NCBI RefSeq assembly: GCF_020883455.1
Contig: NZ_CP086615.1
Span: forward strand, 3,526,501-3,590,500
Length of the DNA stretch: 64,000 nucleotides
Origin: Spiribacter halobius
GTDB lineage: Bacteria; Pseudomonadota; Gammaproteobacteria; Nitrococcales; Nitrococcaceae
Reading direction: 5' to 3'
The position numbers and the translations under genes were made by a program. Of this stretch, positions 8,659-15,768 are shown piece after piece. Numbering within the stretch: position 1 is the first letter of the stretch; every line of letters starts with the position of its first letter. The notes under the pieces are model-generated. The model was not told where the DNA came from. It saw nothing but the letters and a program-made list of their open reading frames with translations, and did not search any database.

Positions 8659-9807
8659 TCAGCCCGCCGCCGTGGATGTCAGTAACGCACGCGCGCGGAG
8701 GGCGCGGCGGGCGGCGTCGTCGCGGTCGCCGCCGAAGGCGGTGAGGTGGCCCATCTTGCGGCCGGGGCGGGGGTCGGCCTTGCCGTAGAGGTGGAGCTTG
8801 ACCCGGTCGTCCGCGAGCGCCGCCGCCCAGTCCGGCTCCCCGGGCTGCCAGAGATCGCCCAGCAGATTGACCATGGCCGCCGGGGCCAGGCGGTCGGTGG
8901 CGCCCAGGGTCAGACCGCAGACGGCGCGCACCTGCTGCTCGAACTGGCTGGTGAGGCAGGCGTCGAACGTCAGGTGACCGGAGTTGTGCGGACGCGGCGC
9001 GAGCTCGTTGACCAGCAGCCGGCCGTCGCGGGTGAGGAAGAACTCCACGCAGAGCACGCCCACCACGTCCAGCGCCTCCATTACCCCCCGCGCGATCTCC
9101 CGGGCCTCCGTCGCCAGGCCACCGGGCAGCGGCATGTCGGCGATGGAGACATCCAGAATGTGATGGCGGTGGCGATTCTCGATGACGCCGAAATCCGCCA
9201 TGGCGCCATCCACGCCCCGGGCGGCCACCACCGAGAGCTCGGCCTCGAAATCGATGAAGGCCTCGAGCACGGCCTCCACGCCGCCGATGGCCTGCCACGC
9301 CTCGGCGGGGTCATCGCCGGGCTCGATGCGGGTCTGGCCCTTGCCGTCGTAGCCGAAACCGGCGGTCTTCAGCACCGCCGGCATGCCAATGCGCTCCAGC
9401 GCCCCCGGCAGCGCCTCCATTGATGCGACATGCTCGAACGGTGCCGTGGGAAAGCCGGCATCGGCGAGCGCGCGCTTCTCCCGCCGGCGGTTCTGGGTGA
9501 TGTGCAGCACCTCGCCGCGGGGGCGCACCGGCGCGTGCCGCGCTGCGCACTCGGTGGCCGCGGCGGGCACGTTCTCGAACTCGAAGGTCACCACGTCCAC
9601 CTGTCGGGCGAAATCCGCGACGGCCTCCACGTCCTCGTAGGCGGCGTCCACCTCACGGTCCGCCACCTGCCCCGTGGGACTGCCGGCGCCGGGGGCGAGG
9701 GTGTGCACCCGATAGCCCATGCGCCGCGCAGCCAGCGCGAACATGCGCCCGAGCTGGCCACTGCCGAGAACGCCCAGGGTGGCACCGGGAAGGATCGGCC
9801 CGCTCAT
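8659..9807 (-). CDS. purK: N5-carboxyaminoimidazole ribonucleotide synthase
   Basis: Makes N5-CAIR from AIR, ATP and bicarbonate in purine synthesis. The 382-residue ATP-grasp protein opens with [17 protein letters not shown], as PurK does, and has [37 protein letters not shown] and the C-terminal GHLTAFGGD segment. Its ATG overlaps the purE stop by four bases (ATGA), so purE-purK is a coupled operon. The stop lies in GGCTGAGCC, just before an ACACAACG arm. Confidence 0.96.
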   Translation of the reverse strand: MSGPILPGATLGVLGSGQLGRMFALAARRMGYRVHTLAPGAGSPTGQVADREVDAAYEDVEAVADFARQVDVVTFEFENVPAAATECAARHAPVRPRGEVLHITQNRRREKRALADAGFPTAPFEHVASMEALPGALERIGMPAVLKTAGFGYDGKGQTRIEPGDDPAEAWQAIGGVEAVLEAFIDFEAELSVVAARGVDGAMADFGVIENRHRHHILDVSIADMPLPGGLATEAREIARGVMEALDVVGVLCVEFFLTRDGRLLVNELAPRPHNSGHLTFDACLTSQFEQQVRAVCGLTLGATDRLAPAAMVNLLGDLWQPGEPDWAAALADDRVKLHLYGKADPRPGRKMGHLTAFGGDRDDAARRALRARALLTSTAAG

Positions 9808-10295
9808 GGCAGCTCGTCCTCCCGCACCTTCTGCGCCTGCGCCGCGCGGAAGTCGGCGAGCCTTTGCGCCAGCTCCGGATCATCCCCCGCCAGCATGGCG
9901 ACGGCGAACAGCGCCGCGTTGCGCGCCCCGGCCTCGCCGATGGCGAAGGTCGCCACCGGCACGCCGCCCGGCATCTGCACGATGGAGAGCAGGGAGTCCA
10001 GACCTTTGAGGGCGCGGCTCTGCACCGGCACGCCCAGCACCGGCAAGGTGGTCTGCGCCGCCACCATCCCCGGCAGATGAGCGGCACCGCCGGCCCCGGC
10101 GATGATCACCCGCAGGCCGCGCTCGCGGGCAGTGGCGGCATACTCCTGCATCAGGTCCGGCGTGCGATGGGCGGAGACGATGCGGCACTCGTGACCGACG
10201 CCGAATTCCTTCAGGACGCTATCGGCGTGGGCCATGGTCTCCCAGTCGGAGCGACTGCCCATGATGACGCCGACGCGCGGTGTCTGCTCGACCAT
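9804..10295 (-). CDS. purE: N5-carboxyaminoimidazole ribonucleotide mutase
   Basis: Converts N5-CAIR to CAIR. The 163-residue product has the PurE signature [13 protein letters not shown], followed by SAHRTPDLM and [19 protein letters not shown] precedes the ATG. It is the first gene of a two-gene operon with purK. Confidence 0.96.
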   Translation of the reverse strand: MVEQTPRVGVIMGSRSDWETMAHADSVLKEFGVGHECRIVSAHRTPDLMQEYAATARERGLRVIIAGAGGAAHLPGMVAAQTTLPVLGVPVQSRALKGLDSLLSIVQMPGGVPVATFAIGEAGARNAALFAVAMLAGDDPELAQRLADFRAAQAQKVREDELP

Positions 10296-10433
10296 GCCTG
10301 CTGTCCTCCTGCCGGGGGCGGCTCAAGCGAGGCGCGGATTCTACCAGCAACGGCGACAACGGCCAGAGCGGCCGTTCTGGACAGCGTGCGATCATCGCGT
10401 GATACTGATCACGGTTTTCTCGGGAGCCGTCCC

Positions 10434-10667
10434 ATGGACGTGAACAGCGCCTTCAATGCCGGGCTCGCCGGCCTGCAGCAGGCCGATGCCGGACTGCGTC
10501 GCAGCGCCGAGGTGGTCGCGCGCCGCAGCGGCGACCTCCCCGCCCGCACCACCACCGAGACGGCCCTGGTGGAATCCGCCACCGCCGCCCGTCAGGCCGA
10601 AGCCGCCACCCGCGTGGTCCGGGCAGCCGACGAGACGCTCGGGAGCCTGATCGACCTGCGCGCCTAG
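10434..10667 (+). CDS. Small protein resembling flagellar rod/hook C-terminal segments
   Basis: A 77-residue product with no signal peptide. Its ends resemble flagellar basal-body rod/hook proteins: NSAFNAGLAGLQQADAGLRR at the start and a heptad-like helix, RQAEAATRVVRAADETLGSL, followed by IDLRA at the end. Small stand-alone proteins of this kind occur in many gammaproteobacteria with no assigned role. A GGGAG-like site precedes the ATG, and no flagellar genes are nearby. The last three codons, CTGCGCGCC, are mirrored right after TAG, and a heptamer array follows directly. Confidence 0.7.
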   Translation: MDVNSAFNAGLAGLQQADAGLRRSAEVVARRSGDLPARTTTETALVESATAARQAEAATRVVRAADETLGSLIDLRA

Positions 10668-10676
10668 GGCGCGCAG
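10656..10676. terminator. Stop-codon-centred hairpin (9-bp arms)
   Basis: CTGCGCGCC, then TAG as the loop, then GGCGCGCAG, with AGTTCAACG following at once. Confidence 0.65.
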
Positions 10677-10784
10677 AGTTCAACGTTCAAAGTAGGTCGG
10701 CAGGCGAATCTGGAGGGCCGCGGTCCGCGCGGCTGTCGGCGAGCGTTGCGCGCTTGCCGACCTACCAACTTTGAACCTTGAACT
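10677..10784. repeat. Heptamer inverted repeat enclosing a REP-like hairpin
   Basis: The left arm AGTTCAACGTTCAAAG (10677-10692) and right arm AACTTTGAACCTTGAACT (10767-10784) enclose the REP-like ends GTAGGTCGG and CCGACCTAC (10692-10766). It fills the gap between two convergent small genes. Confidence 0.85.
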
Positions 10785-10785
10785 C

Positions 10786-10804
10786 CGCCTCGCTATGCGA
10801 GGCG
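10786..10804. terminator. Stop-codon-centred hairpin of the DUF2835 gene
   Basis: CGCCTCG, five-base loop, CGAGGCG. The minus-strand TAG lies in the loop. Confidence 0.6.
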
Positions 10805-11026
10805 CTCCAGCCCCCGCTGCCGGCCCTGGCCGTCGTAGAGCAGCCTGAACCGGCCGCGGACACCCTCGCGGGTCGCATGGCGGTGCAGCAGGCGCGCGGG
10901 GAAACGGATACGGCGGCCATCGTCGGCAGTGACGAGGACGCTTGCCGCAGGGTGGCGGTAGTAGTCGAGCCAGTCCTCCGGGCCGATGGCCACGGAGAAC
11001 TCGACGCGGTGCAGCGGTTCACTCAC
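10793..11026 (-). CDS. DUF2835 family protein
   Basis: A protein of about 77 residues, function unknown. It matches the small DUF2835 family: RVEFSVAIGPEDWLDYYRHPAASV, then dGRRIRFPARLLHRHAT and GVRGRFRLLYD. The GTG at 11026 gives the family's usual length, but its GGGAG sits very close to the start, and the frame stays open upstream to 11146, so the start is uncertain. It lies downstream of the second PHA synthase on the same strand. The stop codon sits in the loop of a 7-bp hairpin followed by a heptamer array. Confidence 0.72.
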   Translation of the reverse strand: MSEPLHRVEFSVAIGPEDWLDYYRHPAASVLVTADDGRRIRFPARLLHRHATREGVRGRFRLLYDGQGRQRGLERLA

Positions 11027-11084
11027 GCTCCCGATGTCCCTGCCCCGGCGGCCCGTGCTCAGGCGGGCCGCCGGTGCGGGCCGT

Positions 11085-12881
11085 TCAGGCGCGCTGCTCC
11101 TTGACGTAGGAGCCGGGGGCATCCTCGATGGGCTTGAGCTTGCCATCGCCGGGCGTGCGCGCCGGCACCTTGCCGCCGGCCTTCGGCTCCAGCCACTTGA
11201 CCCAGTCCAGCCACCACGAGCCCTCGTGGGGCGTGGCGTTCTTCAGCCAGGCCTCCGGGTCCGCCGGCTTGCGGGAGTTGGTCCAGTAGCCGTACTTGTT
11301 CTTCTCCGGCGGATTCACCACGCCCGCGATATGCCCCGAGCCGCCCAGGGTGAAGCGGGTCGGGCCGCCGAGGAGCCGGGCCCCGCTGTAGGTGGCCTTC
11401 CACGGCGCGATGTGGTCCTCCTTCGCGGAGATGAAGTAGGCGGGGATCTCCACCTTGGAGAGGTCGATGGGCTCACCGGCGAGGGTGATGCCGCCCGGCT
11501 CCTTGAGGCGGTTCTCCAGGTACATGTTGCGCAGATAGAACGCATGCATCCGCGCCGGCATGTTGGTGGAGTCCTGGTTCCAGTAGAGCAGGTCGAAGGG
11601 GAACGGGTCCTCGCCCTTGAGGTAATTGTTGACGAAGAACGACCAGATGAGGTCGTTCGCCCGCAGGCTGGACATGGTCGCCGCCATCTGGCCGCCGGCC
11701 AGATAGCCCCGCTCGTTCATCTGCTTCTCGAGGGATTCCAGCTGCTCCTCGTCGATGAACACCTCGAGCTCGCCGGGGCTGTCGAAGTCGATCAGCGTGG
11801 TCAGGAAGGTGGCGCTGTGGGCGCGGTCGTCGCCCTTCGCCGCCATGTAGGCCAGCGTCGAGGCGAGCAGGGTACCGCCGAGGCAGTAGCCGACGACGTT
11901 GACCTCGCGCTCGCCCGTGGCCTGCTCCACGGCGGCAAGGGCCTCCAGCGGCCCTTCCTGCATGTAGTCCTGGAAATCCTTCTCCGCGAGCGCGGCATCC
12001 GGATTGCGCCAGGAGATCACGAACACCGTGTGGCCCTGATCCACCAGCCACTTCACCAGCGAGTTCTTGGGCCTGAGATCGAGGATGTAGTACTTGTTGA
12101 TCCAGGGCGGCACGAACAGCAGCGGGCGGCGGGCCACCTGCTCGGTGCTGGGCGCGTACTGGATGAGCTGCATGAGCTCGTTCTGGTGCACCACCTTGCC
12201 GGGGGTGATGGCGAGGTCGCGTCCCACCTCGAAGGCGTCGGGGTCGGTCTGGCGGATCTTGAGCCTGCCGTTGCCCCGCTCCAGGTCCTCCAGCAGGTTG
12301 TTGAGCCCGTCCAGCAGGTTCTGTCCCCGCGTCTCCACCGTGCGTTGCAGCACCTCCGGGTTCGTGGCAAGGAAGTTGGTGGGCGAGACCGCGCTGATGA
12401 ACTGGCGGGTGTAGAAGTCGATCTTGCGCTGGGTCTTGTCGTCGAGGCCGTCGACGTTGTCCACGGTATGGTGGATATAGTCGGCGGTGAGCAGATAGGA
12501 CTGCTTGACGAAGTCGAAGAACGGGTTCTCCTCCCAGGACTCGTGCTTGAAGCGCTTGTCCTTGTCGTCCGGGCGGCGGACCGGCTCGGTGTCCACGCCC
12601 ATCATGCGCAGGGTGGCGTTCTGCACCAGGGTCATGTAGTCCTGCCAGAACGCCATCTGCGCCTGGGCGAGCTGAACGGGATCCGCCATCAGCCGGGCGT
12701 AGAGGTCCTGGAAGAGCTTGCTCATGTGCAGCGCATCGTCCATGGAGATCTGGTGCCCCGACTCCTGCCGGGCGAGAAAGTCCTTGACCAGCTGCTGGCT
12801 GCGCCCCGCGATCTCCGAGAGGGAGCGGGTCAGCTCCACCGGATCGATCGTGGTGACGTCATTGTCCTGTTCGTTCGCCAT
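11085..12881 (-). CDS. phaC: Class I polyhydroxyalkanoate synthase (second copy)
   Basis: A 598-residue PHA synthase with GYCLGG (Cys333), EDHIAPW (Asp) and GGSGHIAGV (His), and the PhaC N-terminal region before them. It keeps the same core as the copy at 997-2748 (for example RDLA-TPGKVV and PTNFLATNPE) but differs in the N-terminal 120 residues and at the C-terminus. The ATG at 12881 is chosen for GGAGG about ten bases upstream; the frame is open to 12950. It is followed by a GCGGCCCG/CGGGCCGC hairpin and the DUF2835 gene. Which copy is the main synthase cannot be told from sequence. Confidence 0.94.
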   Translation of the reverse strand: MANEQDNDVTTIDPVELTRSLSEIAGRSQQLVKDFLARQESGHQISMDDALHMSKLFQDLYARLMADPVQLAQAQMAFWQDYMTLVQNATLRMMGVDTEPVRRPDDKDKRFKHESWEENPFFDFVKQSYLLTADYIHHTVDNVDGLDDKTQRKIDFYTRQFISAVSPTNFLATNPEVLQRTVETRGQNLLDGLNNLLEDLERGNGRLKIRQTDPDAFEVGRDLAITPGKVVHQNELMQLIQYAPSTEQVARRPLLFVPPWINKYYILDLRPKNSLVKWLVDQGHTVFVISWRNPDAALAEKDFQDYMQEGPLEALAAVEQATGEREVNVVGYCLGGTLLASTLAYMAAKGDDRAHSATFLTTLIDFDSPGELEVFIDEEQLESLEKQMNERGYLAGGQMAATMSSLRANDLIWSFFVNNYLKGEDPFPFDLLYWNQDSTNMPARMHAFYLRNMYLENRLKEPGGITLAGEPIDLSKVEIPAYFISAKEDHIAPWKATYSGARLLGGPTRFTLGGSGHIAGVVNPPEKNKYGYWTNSRKPADPEAWLKNATPHEGSWWLDWVKWLEPKAGGKVPARTPGDGKLKPIEDAPGSYVKEQRA

Positions 12882-13030
12882 CGTGTTGCCAACCTCCGGA
12901 ACCGACTGGGATCGGGGCGTGCCTGGCGCCCCGGCGTGGGAGGGGATCATACGGCACCGCTGTAAATGGCCACAAACCGCTTCGGCACCGTCGCGACCGA
13001 TGGTCCGGCGGCACGCGTGGGGAACCGTCG

Positions 13031-13813
13031 ATGGCGGCTGATCCGCCCCCGGTGGTGACCGAACCCGGCGCGGATGCCGGGGCCGCCCAGGCCCTCGCGG
13101 CGCGCCTCGGCGTCGAGGCGGCGAATGAACCCCCCGCCAGTGGGCTCTACCTCGCCTGCGGCCCCGATGGCCTCGCCCTGTGTCGTGCCGGGCGGCCTCC
13201 GACCAGGCTGCGCCCGGATTTCGTGCACGGACCCCAGGGGTTCCGGCGCGTCCGCCTGTCGGCCCGCCGCGAAGCCCTGGCCCGGGCCTGCAGGCTGCAC
13301 CGCCGTCCCGGGCTGAACATCGTCGACGCCACAGCGGGCCTGGGGCGGGACGGCTTCGTCCTCGCCGCCCTGGGCGCCCGGGTGACCCTGCTCGAGCACT
13401 CGCCCGTGGTGGCCGCCCTGCTCGAGGATGCGCTCCTGCGCGCCCGCGCCGACCCCTCCACCCGCGCCACGGCGGAACGGATGGTGCTCATCACGACGGA
13501 CGCCGTGCCCTGGCTCCGCCAGCTTCCGGAGCACCGGCATCCGGAGGTGGTCACCCTGGACCCGATGTACGCCGGCAGCCGCCGCGGCGCCGCAGGCAAG
13601 ACCCTGGCCCTGCTCCAGGCGCTCCTCGGCCCCCCGGACGACCCCGCACCACTGTTGCAGGCCGCCCTAAGCGCCGCCCGAGAGCGCGTCGTCGTCAAGC
13701 GCCACCGCCACGCCCCACCCCTGGCCGACCGGAAGCCGGATCACGCCATCCAGGGGCGCAGCACGCGGTTTGATGTCTACGGCGCAAAGCGGCTCCTCTC
13801 GGAGCCGCTTTGA
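13031..13813 (+). CDS. rsmJ: 16S rRNA (guanine1516-N2)-methyltransferase
   Basis: Methylates G1516 of 16S rRNA with S-adenosylmethionine. The 260-residue product has the RsmJ pattern: LRPDFVHGPQGFRRVRLSARRE, then DATAGLGRDGFVLAALGA (SAM-binding loop), VTLLEHSPVVAALL, and VTLDPMYAGSRR as the catalytic motif. The end of the gene is part of a hairpin (AAAGCGGCTCC, TCTC, GGAGCCGCTTT at 13786-13811) whose right arm runs into the TGA. A heptamer array follows. Confidence 0.92.
   Translation: MAADPPPVVTEPGADAGAAQALAARLGVEAANEPPASGLYLACGPDGLALCRAGRPPTRLRPDFVHGPQGFRRVRLSARREALARACRLHRRPGLNIVDATAGLGRDGFVLAALGARVTLLEHSPVVAALLEDALLRARADPSTRATAERMVLITTDAVPWLRQLPEHRHPEVVTLDPMYAGSRRGAAGKTLALLQALLGPPDDPAPLLQAALSAARERVVVKRHRHAPPLADRKPDHAIQGRSTRFDVYGAKRLLSEPL
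13786..13811. terminator. Hairpin at the rsmJ stop codon
   Basis: Eleven-base perfect arms around TCTC. The right arm ends in the T of the TGA stop. AGTTCCGAGTTCAAGG follows instead of a T-tract. Confidence 0.65.
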
Positions 13814-13967
13814 GTTCCGAGTTCAAGGTTCAAAGTTCAAAGCCCGCAGCGTCGCGGCCGCTGCATTCATTGAACCCGTGATAACCAGGGCGTGCACGGT
13901 AAGCGGCGGCCCATGGCCAAAGCACGGCCGGCTCAGCCTTTGAACTTTGAACCTTGAACTTTGAACT
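13813..13967. repeat. Heptamer inverted repeat between convergent genes
   Basis: The left arm (13813-13842) has four GTTCAAAG-type units and the right arm (13938-13967) has four TTTGAAC-type units. The 95-base loop is unrelated and has no coding sequence. A 5-bp hairpin around the minus-strand TAG (13969-13982) adjoins the right arm. Confidence 0.85.
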
Positions 13968-13974
13968 GCGGCCG

Positions 13975-14862
13975 CTAGGCCGACGGCTGATGCCTCGGGA
14001 TCGGCACCGACGCGTGGACGGCCAGCATGGCGGACCACGGGTCCGCCGCGGTGGCGGGGTGCTCGACGGATTCGGGGCTCAGGAGGCGCAGGCGCAGGTC
14101 GCTGAAGCCGGCGCGGGCCATGCGGGTGACGCCGGCCGGGAGGTCACGCTCCGCCGTGGCGCCGGCGACCACCGCCAGCACCGTGCCGCTGGGGCCCGGT
14201 GCGCCGTCGAACTCGGCCAGGCGCAGAGCCCGCAGCCGCTCGCCGAACTGCTCGCGGAGCACCGGCCACAGGCGCTGCAGCCGCTGCCGATGGGCGCCGT
14301 TGATCACCGGCGGCGCCGGCAGCACGGCCTGCAGCGCCGCCTCCAGCAGGCGCGGATCGTCCGGGGCGCGCTCGTAGACGCGGCCCGGGGTGCGCCCGTC
14401 AAGCTCCGGGCGCGGCGTGGCCCACCAGGTCGCGGCCGCGCCGTCGCCGCCCGGGTGATGCTGCAGCAGGCGGCGGACGTAGTGCCGATCGCACTCCACC
14501 GCAAACCAGCCGCGCACGTGGCGCCTGACCCCCGGCTCGCCACAGACCTCGCAGGTCTCCGCCGCGGCGTCGCGGGCGCGCACCACGGCCGGCATGATCA
14601 GATCCCCGCCCCCCTCCCGGCGCAGCTCCAGCGCCCCCTGCACCGCGCGCAGCCGGCGCCAGCGGAAGCCCTCCCGCTCCCGCGGCCCCAGCGCGGACTC
14701 GACCTCGGCGAACAGCCGCCGCAACAGGTCATGCCAGCCGGGGCCGACGTTGACCTCGGTGGGATCATGACGCACGCCGGCGATCCGGAACTGCCAGGGG
14801 TAGCGCAGCTGCGCCTCGGCGAGGAACGCCCGGTGGCGGGACTCGAAGCGGGAAACGGCCAT
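13975..14862 (-). CDS. Uncharacterised protein with a possible zinc-binding Cys/His site
   Basis: I do not recognise this family. The 295-residue product (ATG at 14862; the frame also allows a GTG at 14883) is soluble, rich in Arg and Trp, and has Cys104-x2-Cys107 and Cys124-x2-His127, which could bind one zinc. Around it are FRWRRLRAVQGALELRR and GWFAVECDRHYVRRLLQ. The C-terminal part has no clear motif. It ends convergently with rsmJ, its stop in a short CGGCC/GGCCG hairpin before a heptamer array. Codon use is like its neighbours, so it is probably an expressed native gene. Confidence 0.68.
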   Translation of the reverse strand: MAVSRFESRHRAFLAEAQLRYPWQFRIAGVRHDPTEVNVGPGWHDLLRRLFAEVESALGPREREGFRWRRLRAVQGALELRREGGGDLIMPAVVRARDAAAETCEVCGEPGVRRHVRGWFAVECDRHYVRRLLQHHPGGDGAAATWWATPRPELDGRTPGRVYERAPDDPRLLEAALQAVLPAPPVINGAHRQRLQRLWPVLREQFGERLRALRLAEFDGAPGPSGTVLAVVAGATAERDLPAGVTRMARAGFSDLRLRLLSPESVEHPATAADPWSAMLAVHASVPIPRHQPSA

Positions 14863-14934
14863 GGCCCATTCTGGCGCGCCCACGGCGTTTGGTCACCTGT
14901 TCTGGGTGCGTGCTGATCTTTGGTGCTGGCATTC

Positions 14935-15122
14935 AACACAACGACACAACGGGCACAACGGTTCACAACGCCGAGAGACGCAGAGGGCGGGAAGACGTCG
15001 TGGATAGCGGAGAGGATTTATCGGTCTCTCGCTCGACGGTCCGTGTTCTCCGCGCCTTCCCGGTTCCTGCATTCTCTGGCGCTTTCGTTGTGAACCGTTG
15101 TGCCCGTTGTGTCGTTGTGTTT
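14935..15122. repeat. ACACAACG-arm inverted repeat, copy 2
   Basis: The left arm at 14935-14970 and right arm at 15086-15122 match closely with the other three copies. The 115-base loop shows no coding sequence. It makes up more than half of the 359-base gap between the unknown gene and the RRM gene; a terminator occupies the rest. Confidence 0.85.
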
Positions 15123-15162
15123 ACAGCGGCATTAGCCCGCCAAGCGGCGGCCGACACAACGC

Positions 15163-15196
15163 AAAAGCCCGCGGCCGGGGCCGGCCGCGGGCTTTT
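15163..15196 (-). terminator. Rho-independent terminator of the RRM gene
   Basis: A 16-bp perfect stem with a two-base loop. It reads AAAAGCCCGCGGCCGG on one side and ends in GGGCTTTT. It lies 26 bases past the RRM stop. Confidence 0.85.
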
Positions 15197-15221
15197 GGGG
15201 GCAACGCATTCCGCGTCGCGA

Positions 15222-15509
15222 TCAGAAGCGGCGCGGGCCTCTGCCGCCACCGCCGCCACCGGCGGGCTTGCGGTCCTGGGCCTCGTTGATGCGCAGCGTA
15301 CGCCCGCCCATCTCGGTGCCGTTGAGGGCCTCGATGGCGGAATCCGCGTCCGAGGGCGACATGCGCACGAACGCGAAGCCGCGGGGACGACCGGTCTCCC
15401 GGTCGGTGATCATTCGGACCTCGTTCACCTCGCCGTACTCGGCGAACAGGTCACGAACCTCATCCTCGGAGGCGGTAAAGGGCAGGTTGCCCACATAGAT
15501 CGATTTCAT
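15222..15509 (-). CDS. RNA-recognition-motif (RRM) RNA-binding protein
   Basis: A 95-residue single RRM with a Gly/Arg-rich tail, as in bacterial cold-responsive Rbp proteins. RNP2 is IYVGNL near the N-terminus and RNP1 is RGFAFVRM near residue 45; the tail is a run of glycines ending GRGPRRF. It probably binds single-stranded RNA. The leader region is long: an inverted repeat at 15718-15733 lies 210 bases upstream, and the gap holds no other gene. A strong terminator follows, so the gene is likely transcribed alone. Confidence 0.92.
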   Translation of the reverse strand: MKSIYVGNLPFTASEDEVRDLFAEYGEVNEVRMITDRETGRPRGFAFVRMSPSDADSAIEALNGTEMGGRTLRINEAQDRKPAGGGGGGRGPRRF

Positions 15510-15717
15510 CGCAAAGGTCTCATCGTGCTCTGCCGGCCCGGCGGGGCGCGGTCAGGTCGAACATCGGGTTGCCGGCCACCGCCTGATCGGAGGCGGTGCC
15601 AGGCCCCGCTGCCCTGCCCGCCGCCAGTGCCGCGGCACCGGGCGGACGGCGCATCAGACAGCCGCGAGCCAGGATTGACAGTAAGCCAGACAGCCCGCCC
15701 GTGCAATCACGATTTCA

Positions 15718-15733
15718 TGACTGGGATCAGTCA
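15718..15733. promoter_or_regulatory. Inverted repeat upstream of the RRM gene
   Basis: TGACTG-GGAT-CAGTCA, perfect six-base arms. On the minus strand TTGACT overlaps it and could serve as a -35 box, with only a weak -10 after it. It lies 34 bases beyond the end of the TTL-domain gene. Confidence 0.4.
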
Positions 15734-15768
15734 ATTGAATGCATTTTCCGGGCCGTCGGCAGGCTCTT

